Shown: positions 45,601-55,258 of the stretch, one piece after another | Numbering within the stretch: the first letter of the stretch is position 1 | How the letters are laid out: every line of letters starts with the position of its first letter | NCBI RefSeq assembly: GCF_900114045.1 | Contig: NZ_FORQ01000004.1 | Coordinates: 1 to 64,000 of the forward strand | Source: Kaistella treverensis | GTDB taxonomy: Bacteria > Bacteroidota > Bacteroidia > Flavobacteriales > Weeksellaceae | DNA: 64,000 nt | Reading direction: 5' to 3' | Program-made: the position numbers and the translations under genes | Notes under the pieces: generated by a model | Told to the model about the DNA's origin: nothing | Seen by the model: only the letters and a program-made list of their open reading frames with translations | Database searches by the model: none

Positions 45601-48600
45601 GATGGATCCTTACGCAGACGGAAATCCGTTAGGTGCAACACCAAAACTTCTTTTACAATTGGGAAATGTTTCCGAAGACTTGCTGAAAGATGGTAAACTT
45701 ATGTACGAAAACGGCTTGCCAACACCTGCCGTTCCTGCAAATACCACGACTACAAATTGGGGTGTTCAACCGAATCAATTCCCGGTGCTTTATGCATTTT
45801 CTTCGGAAGGTGCAGAGCGTACGGCGCAGGATTTAGGTTATGACGGTCTTGATGCTGCGGGAGAAACAGCCAAGTTCGCGACCAATTTTATTAATCCGGT
45901 TACCAATAATTCGGATCCGGCGTCGGATGATTTCGTATTTTATTTATCAGACCAGTTTCAGGGAAATCAAGCGGGTTCTGTAACCCAACGCTATAAGTAC
46001 TTCCGTGGTCCTGAAGGTAATTCGCAAAGCAATTCTCTGGAAGTTGCCACACAAACTCCGGATGCTGAAGACGTAAACCGCGATTACAACCTGGACCAAA
46101 GCGAAAACTATAATCAGTACACCATTAATCTCGATAAAAATAACCTGCAATTAGGGCAAAATTTTATTGTTGATGTTAAAGAAGTGGAAAGTAAATTTCA
46201 AAACGGACAAACCGGAACCAACAAATGGTATTTATTCCGTGTGCCGGTGGCGCAATATGATTATGATGCCGGCGAAGCAGATGCTTCCATTCTGAATAAT
46301 GTACGTTTCGCAAGAATGTTGCTTACCGGATTCGACCAAACTTCTACGCTTCGTTTTGGAACTTTGGATTTGGTTCGAAGCGATTGGCGAAAATATACCA
46401 AAAACATCGCGACAAATGCTTCTGATACTGAAGGAATTGAGCTGGTAACCGACCAGAATTTAGATGTCGGAAGTGTAAATTTGGAAGAAAACGGTTTAAG
46501 CCAACCGCCTTATGTTCTGCCTCCGGGAATTGACCGTCAGGTTTTGAGCGGAAATGCCGGTGTACAGAGACAGAATGAAGCTTCTTTATATTTAAAAGCG
46601 GCGCCTTTACAAAAAAATTCTTCGCGCGGAGTTTTTAAAAATGTGGCTTTGGATATGCGCCGGTACAAAAAGCTGGAGCTTTTCGTTCACGCTGAAGATT
46701 TAAAAGATGTTACTTCTTCGAACTACGATGAAGACGCTAAATTTTTCATCCGTTTTGGTAGTGATGCAACCGACAATTATTACGAGTATGAAGCTTCGCT
46801 GAAATATACTTCAAAAAATGCACGTTCACCGCTGGAAATTTGGCCTTCGGAAAATAATGTAGATTTAGAAATCCAGGATTTTGTGGATGCAAAACTGCGC
46901 CGCGACCAAAACTATCCGACCGAAATAGAACTTCGCCGCGAAGATGTGGAATACGGTTCACTTGATCCTAACAAAAAAATATATATCAAAGGTCGCCCGA
47001 GTTTAGGCAACGTAACGACCATTATGTTGGGTGTGCGCAATAAAAATTCCGTTGTTTCCAAAGAAGTGGTGCTTTGGGTTAATGAAATCCGTCTTTCTGA
47101 AATAGAAAATAAAGGCGGTTATGCTGGGAATGCAAGTGTGAATTTTAACCTTGGTGATTTTGCTTTGGTTAATGCCAATGCTTCTTACTCAACCATTGGT
47201 TTTGGAGGTATTACTGAAAAACCTGCTGAAAGAGCCCAGTCTACATTAGCTGCTTATAACATCAATACGACCGTGAACGTGGATAAATTTTTACCGGAAA
47301 AACTTGGTTTAAAAGTGCCGGTAAATTATTCGTATACCCAAACGATTGAAGATCCGAAATATAATCCGCTGGATAATGATGTAACTTTTGAAAAAGCACC
47401 GAATAAAGAAGAGCTGAAAACCGTTGCACGAACTTACACGCAGCAACGCAGCATTGGCGTGGTAAATATGCGAAAGGAACGAATGAATCCTAATAAAAAA
47501 CCGCGATTTTATGACGTAGAAAATCTATCGGTGACCGCGATTTATAACGATGATTATTTCCGCGATGTGTATACCAAAAAGAATTACCGCCAATATCTGA
47601 AAGGTTATATCGACTATAATTATTCCTTCAAACCTTGGGTTTTAAGACCATTTAATAAACTGGTCAGCGACACGGCAAAATCGTACAAATATTTGCGTTG
47701 GGTTAAAGAAGTCAACTTTAATCCGGTTCCTACACGACTTTCTTTCAGAACAGAAATCGACCGAAATTATAATGAGCTGGAATTCAGAAACATCGATGCA
47801 ATTCTTGGCGGAAATGCTGCCCAGGATTTCGATGTGATCAAAAACCGAAATTTCTATTTTGGCTGGCAATACGGTATTGGTTTTAATTTTACAAAATCGC
47901 TTAAACTTGATATAAATTCCGCCATGCGGACTTTAAACGACAATCTGAGTGTCTATAATATGAACACAAAATCGATTTTCGCTGATCCTTTCCGCGCCGG
48001 TCGTCCGGTATTGTATAACCACCGCGTGCAGCTGAGCTACCGTCTACCTTTCGAATATTTGCCTTACCTGGATTTCATTAATGCCGAACTAGGTTATGGT
48101 TTTACCTATAACTGGAACGCGCGCAGCACTGTACTTACAAATTTTAGAAATCCGGACACTGGACGTGAAGAAAGTTTGGGTAGTATCGGCCAAAATACCA
48201 ATAATATTATTGCGACAGCAGCGGTAGATGTTCCAAAATTTTTCGGAAAATTTAAATATTTCCAGGCAATTAGTTCCACAATGCAAAAACGCCGTCAGGA
48301 AATCGATTCACTGAACAATGTTTATAATTTAGCCTGGCAGAAGAAAAACAAAAAGCGAAATTTCAAAAATTACAGATTCAAAAATAAATTAAATCCAATG
48401 CAGGCGGTTGCTTACGCATTAACCTCCGTGAAGCAGCTGGATATTTCTTACAACGAAAACAACGGAACTGTATTGCCTGGTTTATTGGCAGCGCCGAACT
48501 GGTACGGATATGGCCAGAATATCGGCGGACCAACTGTTGGTTTCCTTTTAGGTTCCCAAGCAGACATTAGACGAACGGTAATTGAAAACGGTTGGATTTC

Positions 48601-49756
48601 GGATTCCAATTATATGAACGATCCGTATTCGCAGCTGAAAAATCAAAACTTCCTCGCGAACGTCCAGATTATGCCGGTGAACGATTTCCGCATCGATGTT
48701 AATTTCCTGAAAAATTACAACAGCAATTTCACTCAGGGCGGTTATAATGTAGATGCAGATTCCGATCCTAATAATGGTTTTCAGTTCTCCTTTGGCAGCG
48801 ATTTATTCACCTATTCCAAAACGGCGTGGACCTTCGGAACTTCGTTTGTAGACGGCCGTACGATTTACGAAAATATGATCTCAAATGCCCGGGAAATTTC
48901 TCAGCAATTCGGTGGACCGCTTGATGCGAACGGTTTTACGGATGGTCATTCATTAGCAAACGCGTACATTTTGGTTCCGGCTTTTCAGGCAGCTGTTGAA
49001 GGTAAGTCGGCGGGTGGTCCGCTGGACGATCCGAAAAAATCCGGTTTCCCATTACCGAACTGGCGTGTGACTTATTCCGGTTTAAAAAATATTCCGCTTA
49101 TAAACAGCCAATTTTCCAAATTTGATATTTTGCACGGTTACACTTCCACGTACACCGCCGCGGGAATCCAGTCCAGTATTGATTATTACAATGTTCAGAA
49201 CAACGGTACTGACAACCGCGACGCGTTTGGCGATTTTTACAATCCTTACACGTTTTCGCAGGTTGGCTATGTTGAAGCTTTTGCGCCGCTGATCGGTGCT
49301 GATGTTACCATGCGCAACAATATGCAGTTCCGTGCGCAGTACAACACCGACCGTTTGTTTATGCTCGGTTTGATAAATCATACGCTGACGGAAGATATCG
49401 GGAAAGAATATATCCTCGGTTTTGGTTATATTTTGAAGGATTTAAAATTGAAGCTGAACTTCAAAGGAAAACAGCGCAATATTAAAAGTGATTTGAATGT
49501 GCGTGGCGATTTTGCGTTGCGAGACAGCCAAACCCGAATTACCAATATTTTGCAGGACGATTCTCAGGTAACGGGCGGCCAGCGCATGTTGAGCTTAAAA
49601 CTTTCCGCGGATTATAATATGTCGCAGAATTTCAATATCCGCTTTTTCTACGATCAGCTGATGACGAAATACAAAATTTCCACGGCGTTCCCGCTTTCAA
49701 CAGTACGCGCGGGACTTACAGCGACATTTACTTTCGGTGGCACCGGTGGGTTTTAA
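42680..49756 (+). CDS. sprA: Type 9 secretion system outer membrane translocon SprA
   Basis: This 2358-residue protein is the huge barrel pore of the type 9 secretion system, also needed for gliding motility in many flavobacteria. It has a signal peptide (about 1-26, ending SVFAQ), SprA_N domains with FDIGGLYQKIDNPLILP and DNQHYFLGHFFLNTYD, a long plug/insert region and aromatic-rich strands up to the C-terminal TATFTFGGTGGF. The length fits SprA (about 2,350-2,450). The start is TTG at 42680-42682; the frame upstream is closed by the ruvA stop, and the next Met comes after the signal peptide. It lies four bases after ruvA, so it is cotranscribed. Confidence 0.96.
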   Translation: MGRKRLIQQRFLGFLLTFFSLTSVFAQVKPSDSASVRQDFSLPNPTRYEAFYDVSSGMYILYPKIGNIVVGNPVSMTSAEYQKFMLTNEISEYYREKSSINDLGYRKDQTEAIKKGLLPSVKIKNKLFETLFGGNKIEIIPQGFASFDIGGLYQKIDNPLILPQNRTNFAIDIQQRIQLGMIGKVGENLQLKANYDTQSGFAFENRMNLIWQAKGTWRDLQTKGLNNPTSSGEDKIIKRVEFGNVNMPLSTSLIRGSESLFGLKTEFQLGKTYGTLVFSQQQGEARNIIAQGGGVMNTFKFNAVDYEDNQHYFLGHFFLNTYDKALLNYPQINSRVNISRIEAWVLDQGSGNLQDQKGILGIRDLSDGTSGFPDNSQNNLYQSIVSLGPAIRDVNTAYNAINGKSFPNANGSAENYVDGEQFIFNRKARKLNQNEFTYHPQLGYVSLNQRLNDNQLLAVSYSYTLNGDNKVYKVGEFSEESPVLITKVLKPNSTVKTSSPMWDLMMKNIYSLNTNQINSDGFLLNVYYRDPQTGGKVNYLPTTVNAPDPQVNPNLLKLFNWDRLNMNNDLQEGSGETGDGIFDYVPGITVSSENGRVIFTKAKPFGAYLESVLGKDDPDFVFNDLYNQQKQVASQNNLALRYTMEGRYKGSQGSGISLGAINVPQGSVKVTANGVQLQEGIDYTVDYMLGTVNIINETVKQSGQAINISLENQLTFNTQRKRFLGLNLERRFNEHLTVGATVVNYAETPLAQKVNFGQEAVNNTMAGFNVLYNNELPFLTRLTDKIPFVNTEAPSNLNFMAEGAYLIPGQNKGIGDQSYIDDFEQSTSKISLKEPAMWSLASKPEKNPEPIFSTGNLNDNLSFGNGRGLLSWYNIDPRFYGIGGKAPSGINAEAVSNHSSRRVKTSELFNSRDFVAGEQLYTNTLDITYFPTERGPYNVNPASETTQQRWAGLMRPISVSNFTNSNIEYVEFWMMDPYADGNPLGATPKLLLQLGNVSEDLLKDGKLMYENGLPTPAVPANTTTTNWGVQPNQFPVLYAFSSEGAERTAQDLGYDGLDAAGETAKFATNFINPVTNNSDPASDDFVFYLSDQFQGNQAGSVTQRYKYFRGPEGNSQSNSLEVATQTPDAEDVNRDYNLDQSENYNQYTINLDKNNLQLGQNFIVDVKEVESKFQNGQTGTNKWYLFRVPVAQYDYDAGEADASILNNVRFARMLLTGFDQTSTLRFGTLDLVRSDWRKYTKNIATNASDTEGIELVTDQNLDVGSVNLEENGLSQPPYVLPPGIDRQVLSGNAGVQRQNEASLYLKAAPLQKNSSRGVFKNVALDMRRYKKLELFVHAEDLKDVTSSNYDEDAKFFIRFGSDATDNYYEYEASLKYTSKNARSPLEIWPSENNVDLEIQDFVDAKLRRDQNYPTEIELRREDVEYGSLDPNKKIYIKGRPSLGNVTTIMLGVRNKNSVVSKEVVLWVNEIRLSEIENKGGYAGNASVNFNLGDFALVNANASYSTIGFGGITEKPAERAQSTLAAYNINTTVNVDKFLPEKLGLKVPVNYSYTQTIEDPKYNPLDNDVTFEKAPNKEELKTVARTYTQQRSIGVVNMRKERMNPNKKPRFYDVENLSVTAIYNDDYFRDVYTKKNYRQYLKGYIDYNYSFKPWVLRPFNKLVSDTAKSYKYLRWVKEVNFNPVPTRLSFRTEIDRNYNELEFRNIDAILGGNAAQDFDVIKNRNFYFGWQYGIGFNFTKSLKLDINSAMRTLNDNLSVYNMNTKSIFADPFRAGRPVLYNHRVQLSYRLPFEYLPYLDFINAELGYGFTYNWNARSTVLTNFRNPDTGREESLGSIGQNTNNIIATAAVDVPKFFGKFKYFQAISSTMQKRRQEIDSLNNVYNLAWQKKNKKRNFKNYRFKNKLNPMQAVAYALTSVKQLDISYNENNGTVLPGLLAAPNWYGYGQNIGGPTVGFLLGSQADIRRTVIENGWISDSNYMNDPYSQLKNQNFLANVQIMPVNDFRIDVNFLKNYNSNFTQGGYNVDADSDPNNGFQFSFGSDLFTYSKTAWTFGTSFVDGRTIYENMISNAREISQQFGGPLDANGFTDGHSLANAYILVPAFQAAVEGKSAGGPLDDPKKSGFPLPNWRVTYSGLKNIPLINSQFSKFDILHGYTSTYTAAGIQSSIDYYNVQNNGTDNRDAFGDFYNPYTFSQVGYVEAFAPLIGADVTMRNNMQFRAQYNTDRLFMLGLINHTLTEDIGKEYILGFGYILKDLKLKLNFKGKQRNIKSDLNVRGDFALRDSQTRITNILQDDSQVTGGQRMLSLKLSADYNMSQNFNIRFFYDQLMTKYKISTAFPLSTVRAGLTATFTFGGTGGF

Positions 49757-49764
49757 TTTGGTTG

Positions 49765-49930
49765 AAAAAAATTCCCTGCTAAATGACCGTTTTTTTCGGA
49801 TTTGAAAACCTGAATAAAAAATCATTTGGTTTAAAAATTCGCTGCTAAATGACCGTTTTTTCTGATTTTAAAAAAAGCAGAATTAAAGTGATTTAATCTG
49901 AAAAAAATCCGGGCTATTTAAGCCTTTTTT
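49765..49930 (+). repeat. Three AT30 element copies between sprA and folE
   Basis: Two near-identical copies (A7 TTCCCTGCTAAATGACCG T7 at 49765-49796; A5 TTCGCTGCTAAATGACCG T6 at 49833-49861) lie 66 bases apart in the same orientation. A third, diverged copy (A7 TCCGGGCTATTTAAGCC T6) lies at 49890-49930 and could also act as a weak terminator hairpin. Confidence 0.75.
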
Positions 49931-49936
49931 CCTGAA

Positions 49937-49969
49937 TTGAAAAAACATGAAATTAAATCCTTAATTTTG
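49937..49969 (+). promoter_or_regulatory. Promoter of folE-cysS
   Basis: TTG at 49937-49939, a 22-base spacer and TAATTTTG at 49962-49969 lie 19 bases before the folE ATG. Confidence 0.65.
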
Positions 49970-49987
49970 CTTTCATTATAACATTTT

Positions 49988-50653
49988 ATGGATCAGGATA
50001 TCGACTTTGACGACGACGTGTTTACCGGAAAAGAACATACGCCATTGCGCGCAAATGCTTTTGATAAATTACCGGCGGAAAAAATTCAGCTTATTCAGCA
50101 ACATTTCCATGAAATTATGGAAACGCTTGGCCTGGATATGACCGACGATTCGCTGAAAGATTCACCAAGACGCGTGGCGAAAATGTATGTAAATGAAATT
50201 TTCGGCGGTCTTCTGCCCGAAAATAAACCGCGAATTTCCACTTTTTCCAATAAATACAAATACCGCCAAATGCTCGTGGAAAAAGATATCACCGTGTATT
50301 CCTTCTGCGAACACCATTTTTTACCGATTATCGGCAAAGCACACGTGGCGTATATTTCAAACGGCGAAGTGATAGGCCTTTCAAAAATAAACCGAATTGT
50401 GGATTATTATTCAAAACGTCCGCAAGTTCAGGAAAGGCTGACGATGCAAATTGTGGATGCGCTGAAAGATGCTTTAGGTACCAAAGATGTAGCGTGTATC
50501 ATTGAAGCAAAACATTTGTGCGTGAACTGTCGCGGCATTAAAGATACTGCAAGCTCCACCACAACCGCCGAGCTTAGCGGCCTTTTCCGAACCAATCCGA
50601 TTACGCGTCAGGAATTCTTACATTATGTAGGAAACCACGCAAAACTGGACTAA
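49988..50653 (+). CDS. folE: GTP cyclohydrolase I
   Basis: This 221-residue enzyme makes 7,8-dihydroneopterin triphosphate from GTP, the first step to folate. It has [20 protein letters not shown] (zinc Cys and His), [16 protein letters not shown], and the second zinc Cys in CVNCRGIKD, followed by LSGLFRTNP. All zinc ligands of type I are present, so it is not the zinc-independent IB type. cysS follows after 17 bases in the same transcript. Confidence 0.96.
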   Translation: MDQDIDFDDDVFTGKEHTPLRANAFDKLPAEKIQLIQQHFHEIMETLGLDMTDDSLKDSPRRVAKMYVNEIFGGLLPENKPRISTFSNKYKYRQMLVEKDITVYSFCEHHFLPIIGKAHVAYISNGEVIGLSKINRIVDYYSKRPQVQERLTMQIVDALKDALGTKDVACIIEAKHLCVNCRGIKDTASSTTTAELSGLFRTNPITRQEFLHYVGNHAKLD

Positions 50654-50669
50654 TTTCAAACTAAAAACA

Positions 50670-52136
50670 ATGAATTTAAAAATATACAATTCCCTTTCCG
50701 GTGAAAAAGAAATTTTCACGCCCATTCACGAAAAAAGCGTCGGGATGTATGTTTGCGGTCCTACCGTGTACAGCAATGTGCATTTGGGAAATGTACGGAC
50801 TTTCATGTCTTTTGATTTTATTTACCGCACTTTGATGCATCTTGGTTACAAAGTCCGGTATGTGAGAAACATTACCGATGCGGGCCATCTTACCGACGAT
50901 GGTGATGTGGACAATGACCGTTTTGTAAAGCAATCGCGCCTGGAAAAGCTGGAGCCGATGGAAATCGTGCAGAAATATACCGTAGATTTTCACAAAGTTC
51001 TAGAGGTTTTCAATTTACTTCCACCGACGATTGAACCCACTGCAACCGGACATATCTTAGAACAAATCGAACTTACACAGAAACTTTTAGATAAAGGTTT
51101 TGCGTATGAAAGGAACGGTTCTGTTTATTTCGATGTCTTGGAATACAACCGCCGCGGTTTAAATTATGGTGAACTTTCCCGTAGAAATATTGAAGAACTT
51201 TTTGCAAACACGCGCGACCTCGACGGACAAAGTGAAAAGAAAAATCCGCAGGATTTTGCCTTGTGGAAAGCCGCTTCGCCTGCACATATTATGCGCTGGA
51301 ATTCGCCGTGGGGCGAAGGTTTTCCGGGCTGGCATCTGGAATGTACAGCCATGTCAACTAAATATTTAGGTGAAAGGTTTGACATTCACGGTGGTGGAAT
51401 GGATCTGAAATTTCCGCATCACGAATGTGAAGTTGCCCAGGGAAAAGCCTGCAATGGTGTAGAACCTGTTAATTACTGGATGCACGCAAACATGCTGACG
51501 ATGAACGGTCAGCGCATGAGTAAATCTACCGGGAATTATATTTTACCGATGGAATTGGTTTCCGGAAGCAACGACTTTTTCGAAAAAGCTTTTCATCCGA
51601 CTATCGTGCGTTTCAATTTTATGCAGGCGCATTACCGCAGCGTTTTGGATATTTCCAATGAGGCCATGATCGCAAGTGAGAAAGGATTTCAGCGTTTGAT
51701 GGAAGCGCTGAAGGTGCTTTCAAATACAACTTTTTCCAGTGCTGAGGTTTCCAGCTTTGATGTTGAAGCATGGAAAGCAAAATGTTATGCTGCGTTAACT
51801 GACGATTTTAATTCACCCATTTTAATAGCACATCTTTTTGAAGCTGCTAATTTCATTTTTAAATTAAAAGAAGGCAAAGAAAGCATTTCCACTCAGGATT
51901 TAGAAGAATTGAAAACCTTGCTGAACAGCTTTATTTTCGATGTTTTAGGCTTGCAGAATATCGAGGAAAATAACAATGAAAAATTGGATCAGACTTTACA
52001 GGTTTTAATTGAACTCCGAAATCAGGCACGTAAAGCCAAAAATTTTGATCTATCAGACCAAATTCGTGATCGCTTGCTGGCTGAAGGAATTGAGCTTAAA
52101 GACGGAAGAGACGGCACAACGTATTCGATATCATAA
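50670..52136 (+). CDS. cysS: Cysteine--tRNA ligase
   Basis: This 488-residue class I synthetase has [20 protein letters not shown] at the N-terminus (zinc Cys29; HLGN at 38-41 is the HIGH motif), [20 protein letters not shown] with further zinc ligands, and the KMSKS loop as [14 protein letters not shown]-type anticodon helix bundle follows (about 355-488). It charges tRNA-Cys in the cytoplasm. It is the second gene of the folE-cysS unit. Confidence 0.97.
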   Translation: MNLKIYNSLSGEKEIFTPIHEKSVGMYVCGPTVYSNVHLGNVRTFMSFDFIYRTLMHLGYKVRYVRNITDAGHLTDDGDVDNDRFVKQSRLEKLEPMEIVQKYTVDFHKVLEVFNLLPPTIEPTATGHILEQIELTQKLLDKGFAYERNGSVYFDVLEYNRRGLNYGELSRRNIEELFANTRDLDGQSEKKNPQDFALWKAASPAHIMRWNSPWGEGFPGWHLECTAMSTKYLGERFDIHGGGMDLKFPHHECEVAQGKACNGVEPVNYWMHANMLTMNGQRMSKSTGNYILPMELVSGSNDFFEKAFHPTIVRFNFMQAHYRSVLDISNEAMIASEKGFQRLMEALKVLSNTTFSSAEVSSFDVEAWKAKCYAALTDDFNSPILIAHLFEAANFIFKLKEGKESISTQDLEELKTLLNSFIFDVLGLQNIEENNNEKLDQTLQVLIELRNQARKAKNFDLSDQIRDRLLAEGIELKDGRDGTTYSIS

Positions 52137-52163
52137 GGTTATCTGAAGCATTTTATTTTTTTT

Positions 52164-52197
52164 GAAAAAATGCCCAAATAGCAGCTAAAATTTTTAT
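52164..52197 (-). repeat. AT30 element copy
   Basis: On the minus strand: A5, TTTTAGCTGCTATTTGGGCA, T6. A further copy lies at 52288-52320 (minus strand core CAGCTGCTTTAAAGGTG). Both lie in the 235-base gap between cysS and malQ, where no gene is seen. Confidence 0.6.
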
Positions 52198-52371
52198 TAT
52201 TTCACCTGGCGGAAATGTTTAATCAAACATTTTTTCGTATCAGTTTGTATTGGTTCTGTAATAAAATGATTATCAATAGTTAAACTGAAAAATATCACCT
52301 TTAAAGCAGCTGAAATTTCAGATTAATTCTTGAAAAATTTGCTAAATTGCAGTCATTAAAAAATAAATTTG

Positions 52372-55029
52372 ATGAAACTTTATCTTAATATAAATTTCCA
52401 GACGAAAGTTGGTGAAAATCTGCAACTTCTGGTTTTAAATGACGGAATTGAAGAGAAAATTTATCACCTTAATTATACCGATAATGGAAACTGGACAGGT
52501 GAAATAGATTTTTTTTCGAAAACCATTTCATATAAATATCGGGTTACCGGCCAGCACGGCAATATTATTAATGAAGAATATTCGGTGCACTATCTGGCTT
52601 TTCCGCATAATTATGATGAGTTTGTAATTTATGATTCCTGGAACGCCAAAAATTTCCCGGAGAATTACCTGAACAATAAAATTCTTAAGAATAAGCTTCA
52701 AAGCTTTACACCCGGTAAAGTTAGCGCGCTAAAAAAACACACCCATCTTTTCCGCCTGGAAGCGCCGGTGTATAATCCGGACTGGCAGATTGTCATGCTG
52801 GGAAACTGCGAAGTGCTGGGTAATTGGCAATATTTGAAAACTTTGCCGATGAATCAGACAGATTTCGGAATCTGGGAAGTCGCTGTGGTATTGCCGCAAA
52901 ACCACATGATCGAATATAAATACGGTTTGATGAACATCGAGACCGGCGAAGTTTTCGGTGTGGAATACGGCCCGAACCGTTGGGCTTTGCCGAACGCTGA
53001 AAACAATGCACTTCAAATAAAATCCGATCATTATTTCCGTTTCAAGTCGCATGAAATGTACCATGCCGCCGGAGTTGCGGTGCCGGTTTTTTCGTTACGA
53101 ACCGAAAATGGTTTTGGTGTTGGTGAATTTCCCGATTTAAAAAATCTGGCAGATTGGGCGAAAGAAACCAATCTTTCGATTTTGCAGATTCTGCCGATTA
53201 ACGACACGACTGCGAATTATTCCTGGACCGATTCTTATCCATATGCGGCGATTTCGGTGTATGCGCTTCACCCGCAATATTTGTCGGTTGAAAAACTTCA
53301 TTTTCCTATACCGAACGATTTAGTTGAAGAATACAAAGCAGAAAAAGATGCTTTGAATGAACTTTCGCTCATCGATTATGAAAAAGTAATTTCCGGAAAA
53401 TGGAAATATTTAAAAGCAATTTTTGCCGGCAATTTTGACCAAATTTTAAAAGACAGAAATTTTAAGAAATTCCTGAAAGAAAATGAAGAATGGCTTTTAC
53501 CGTATTCAGCTTTCTGCGTTTTACGCGATAAATATCAAACGCCGAACTTCAACGAATGGAAAACGCACCGAAAATTTATTTTTGGTAAAGTTTCACCGTT
53601 CTTTTCACCAAAAAACAAAGATTTTGCTGCTGCCATGGTGCACGCCTGGGTTCAGTACCAACTTCATCTTCAGCTAAAAGACGCTATAGATTATACACAC
53701 CGCTTGGGAATTTCGGTTAAAGGTGATTTGCCGATCGGTATTTACCGCTATTCCGTGGAAGCTTGGGCAGAACCGGAACTTTTCGGTATGGATTTTCAGG
53801 CGGGCGCACCGCCGGATCAGTTTACTGAACTCGGTCAAAACTGGGAATTTCCGACCTACAACTGGGAAGCGATGAAAGCCGACGGTTACCGCTGGTGGAA
53901 AAACCGCTTCAAAGCGCTCGAGCAATATTTCGATGCGATGCGAATTGATCACATTCTCGGTTTCTTCCGAATCTGGCGGATGCCAATGAGCGCCACGCAA
54001 GGAATTTTGGGATATTTTTATCCTGCTGTTCCGGTTAAAATTGAAGAATTCCACGCGCGTGATATTCATTTTAATTACGAAAGATTCTGCAAGCCCTTCA
54101 TTAATGACCAGATTTTATGGGACTATTTCGGCGAGGAACGCGAACATATTCAGGAGCATTTCATGAATAACCACTTCGATGGAACTTACACTTTCAAAGA
54201 AGAATTTGATACCCAGCGAAAACTTGCTGATTACTTTAAAACAAGATCCTTTAACGGTGCAGAGGAGCGCTTGCTTTCTTTAGCTGCGAATGTTTTGTTT
54301 TTACAAGAAGCGCTCGGCGATGATCAATATGTTTATCATCCGCGGTTTAATGTGGAGAAAACAGAATCTTATAAATATTTAAACGACAGCGAAAAGTGGA
54401 AAATTTCCGAATTATACCGGGATTATTTCTTCCACCGACAGGATGGATTGTGGTATCAGCAAGGAATGGAAAAACTTCCAGTCATCCTGAATTCTACTGA
54501 CATGCTGATTTGTGGCGAAGATTTAGGTTTGGTTCCGGATTGCGTTCCCGAGGTGATGGACCGTCTGGGAATTACCGCTTTGAAAGTGCAGAGAATGCCC
54601 GCCGATGATTCGCTGTGGTACGATCCGCAAAATGCGACTTATATGAATGTGGTGACGGCGAGTTCGCACGACAGTTCTACCTTGCGGCAGTGGTGGCAGG
54701 AAGACCGTGAATTGACGCAAAAGTATTTTCAGCATCAGCTGGGGCAATACGGTACCGCGCCATGGCATCTGGAATGTGAACTGGCGGAAATTATAATGCT
54801 GCAGCATCTTTATAACGATGCGATGTTGGCAATTTTCCCGATCCAGGAGTTTTTAGCAACCGATAATAAGCTGAAAAACCCGAATATGGATGATGAACGT
54901 ATTAACCAACCGGCGGTTTTCCCTCATTACTGGCGTTATAGAATGCATCTGAACATAGAAGATATGGTAGCAGAGACAGATTTCAATAAAAAAATAGCGT
55001 ACTGGATTTCTGATTCAAATAGAATTTAA
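52372..55029 (+). CDS. malQ: 4-alpha-glucanotransferase with CBM20 domains
   Basis: This 885-residue cytoplasmic GH77 enzyme has two N-terminal starch-binding CBM20-like domains (about 1-105 and 125-225; VMLGNCEVLGNWQYLKTLPM). The catalytic barrel follows with Asp526 in MRIDHILGFFRIW (nucleophile), Glu716 in CGEDLG (acid/base) and Asp767 in SSHDSSTLRQWW. It shuffles maltodextrins. The N-terminal CBM20 pair is typical of Bacteroidota and plant DPE2-like forms. ATG 52372 is used (the frame can begin one codon earlier at TTG). The exported GH13 enzyme at 17.8 kb could supply its substrates. Confidence 0.95.
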   Translation: MKLYLNINFQTKVGENLQLLVLNDGIEEKIYHLNYTDNGNWTGEIDFFSKTISYKYRVTGQHGNIINEEYSVHYLAFPHNYDEFVIYDSWNAKNFPENYLNNKILKNKLQSFTPGKVSALKKHTHLFRLEAPVYNPDWQIVMLGNCEVLGNWQYLKTLPMNQTDFGIWEVAVVLPQNHMIEYKYGLMNIETGEVFGVEYGPNRWALPNAENNALQIKSDHYFRFKSHEMYHAAGVAVPVFSLRTENGFGVGEFPDLKNLADWAKETNLSILQILPINDTTANYSWTDSYPYAAISVYALHPQYLSVEKLHFPIPNDLVEEYKAEKDALNELSLIDYEKVISGKWKYLKAIFAGNFDQILKDRNFKKFLKENEEWLLPYSAFCVLRDKYQTPNFNEWKTHRKFIFGKVSPFFSPKNKDFAAAMVHAWVQYQLHLQLKDAIDYTHRLGISVKGDLPIGIYRYSVEAWAEPELFGMDFQAGAPPDQFTELGQNWEFPTYNWEAMKADGYRWWKNRFKALEQYFDAMRIDHILGFFRIWRMPMSATQGILGYFYPAVPVKIEEFHARDIHFNYERFCKPFINDQILWDYFGEEREHIQEHFMNNHFDGTYTFKEEFDTQRKLADYFKTRSFNGAEERLLSLAANVLFLQEALGDDQYVYHPRFNVEKTESYKYLNDSEKWKISELYRDYFFHRQDGLWYQQGMEKLPVILNSTDMLICGEDLGLVPDCVPEVMDRLGITALKVQRMPADDSLWYDPQNATYMNVVTASSHDSSTLRQWWQEDRELTQKYFQHQLGQYGTAPWHLECELAEIIMLQHLYNDAMLAIFPIQEFLATDNKLKNPNMDDERINQPAVFPHYWRYRMHLNIEDMVAETDFNKKIAYWISDSNRI

Positions 55030-55088
55030 AAATAGTTTCTAAAAACAGCAGCTATATAAATCGCTAAAAAATAGCGTTTTAGCCCGGA

Positions 55089-55135
55089 ATAAACAGAAGT
55101 TGAATCACTGCATTTAACTTCTGTTTTATTTTTAT
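55089..55135 (+). terminator. Terminator of malQ
   Basis: AAACAGAAGTT (55091-55101) pairs with AACTTCTGTTT (55117-55127) around a 15-base loop, then a T-rich tail. Confidence 0.75.
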
Positions 55136-55258
55136 ATCAAATAACCAGCTAATACAAAAAGCAGCTGATTATTTTTATGCTGAATTTAATTATCACTGAA
55201 AATTATGGCACGTTTTTTAATTATTAGTTAAAGAATCAATACATAAATTGAAATTGAA

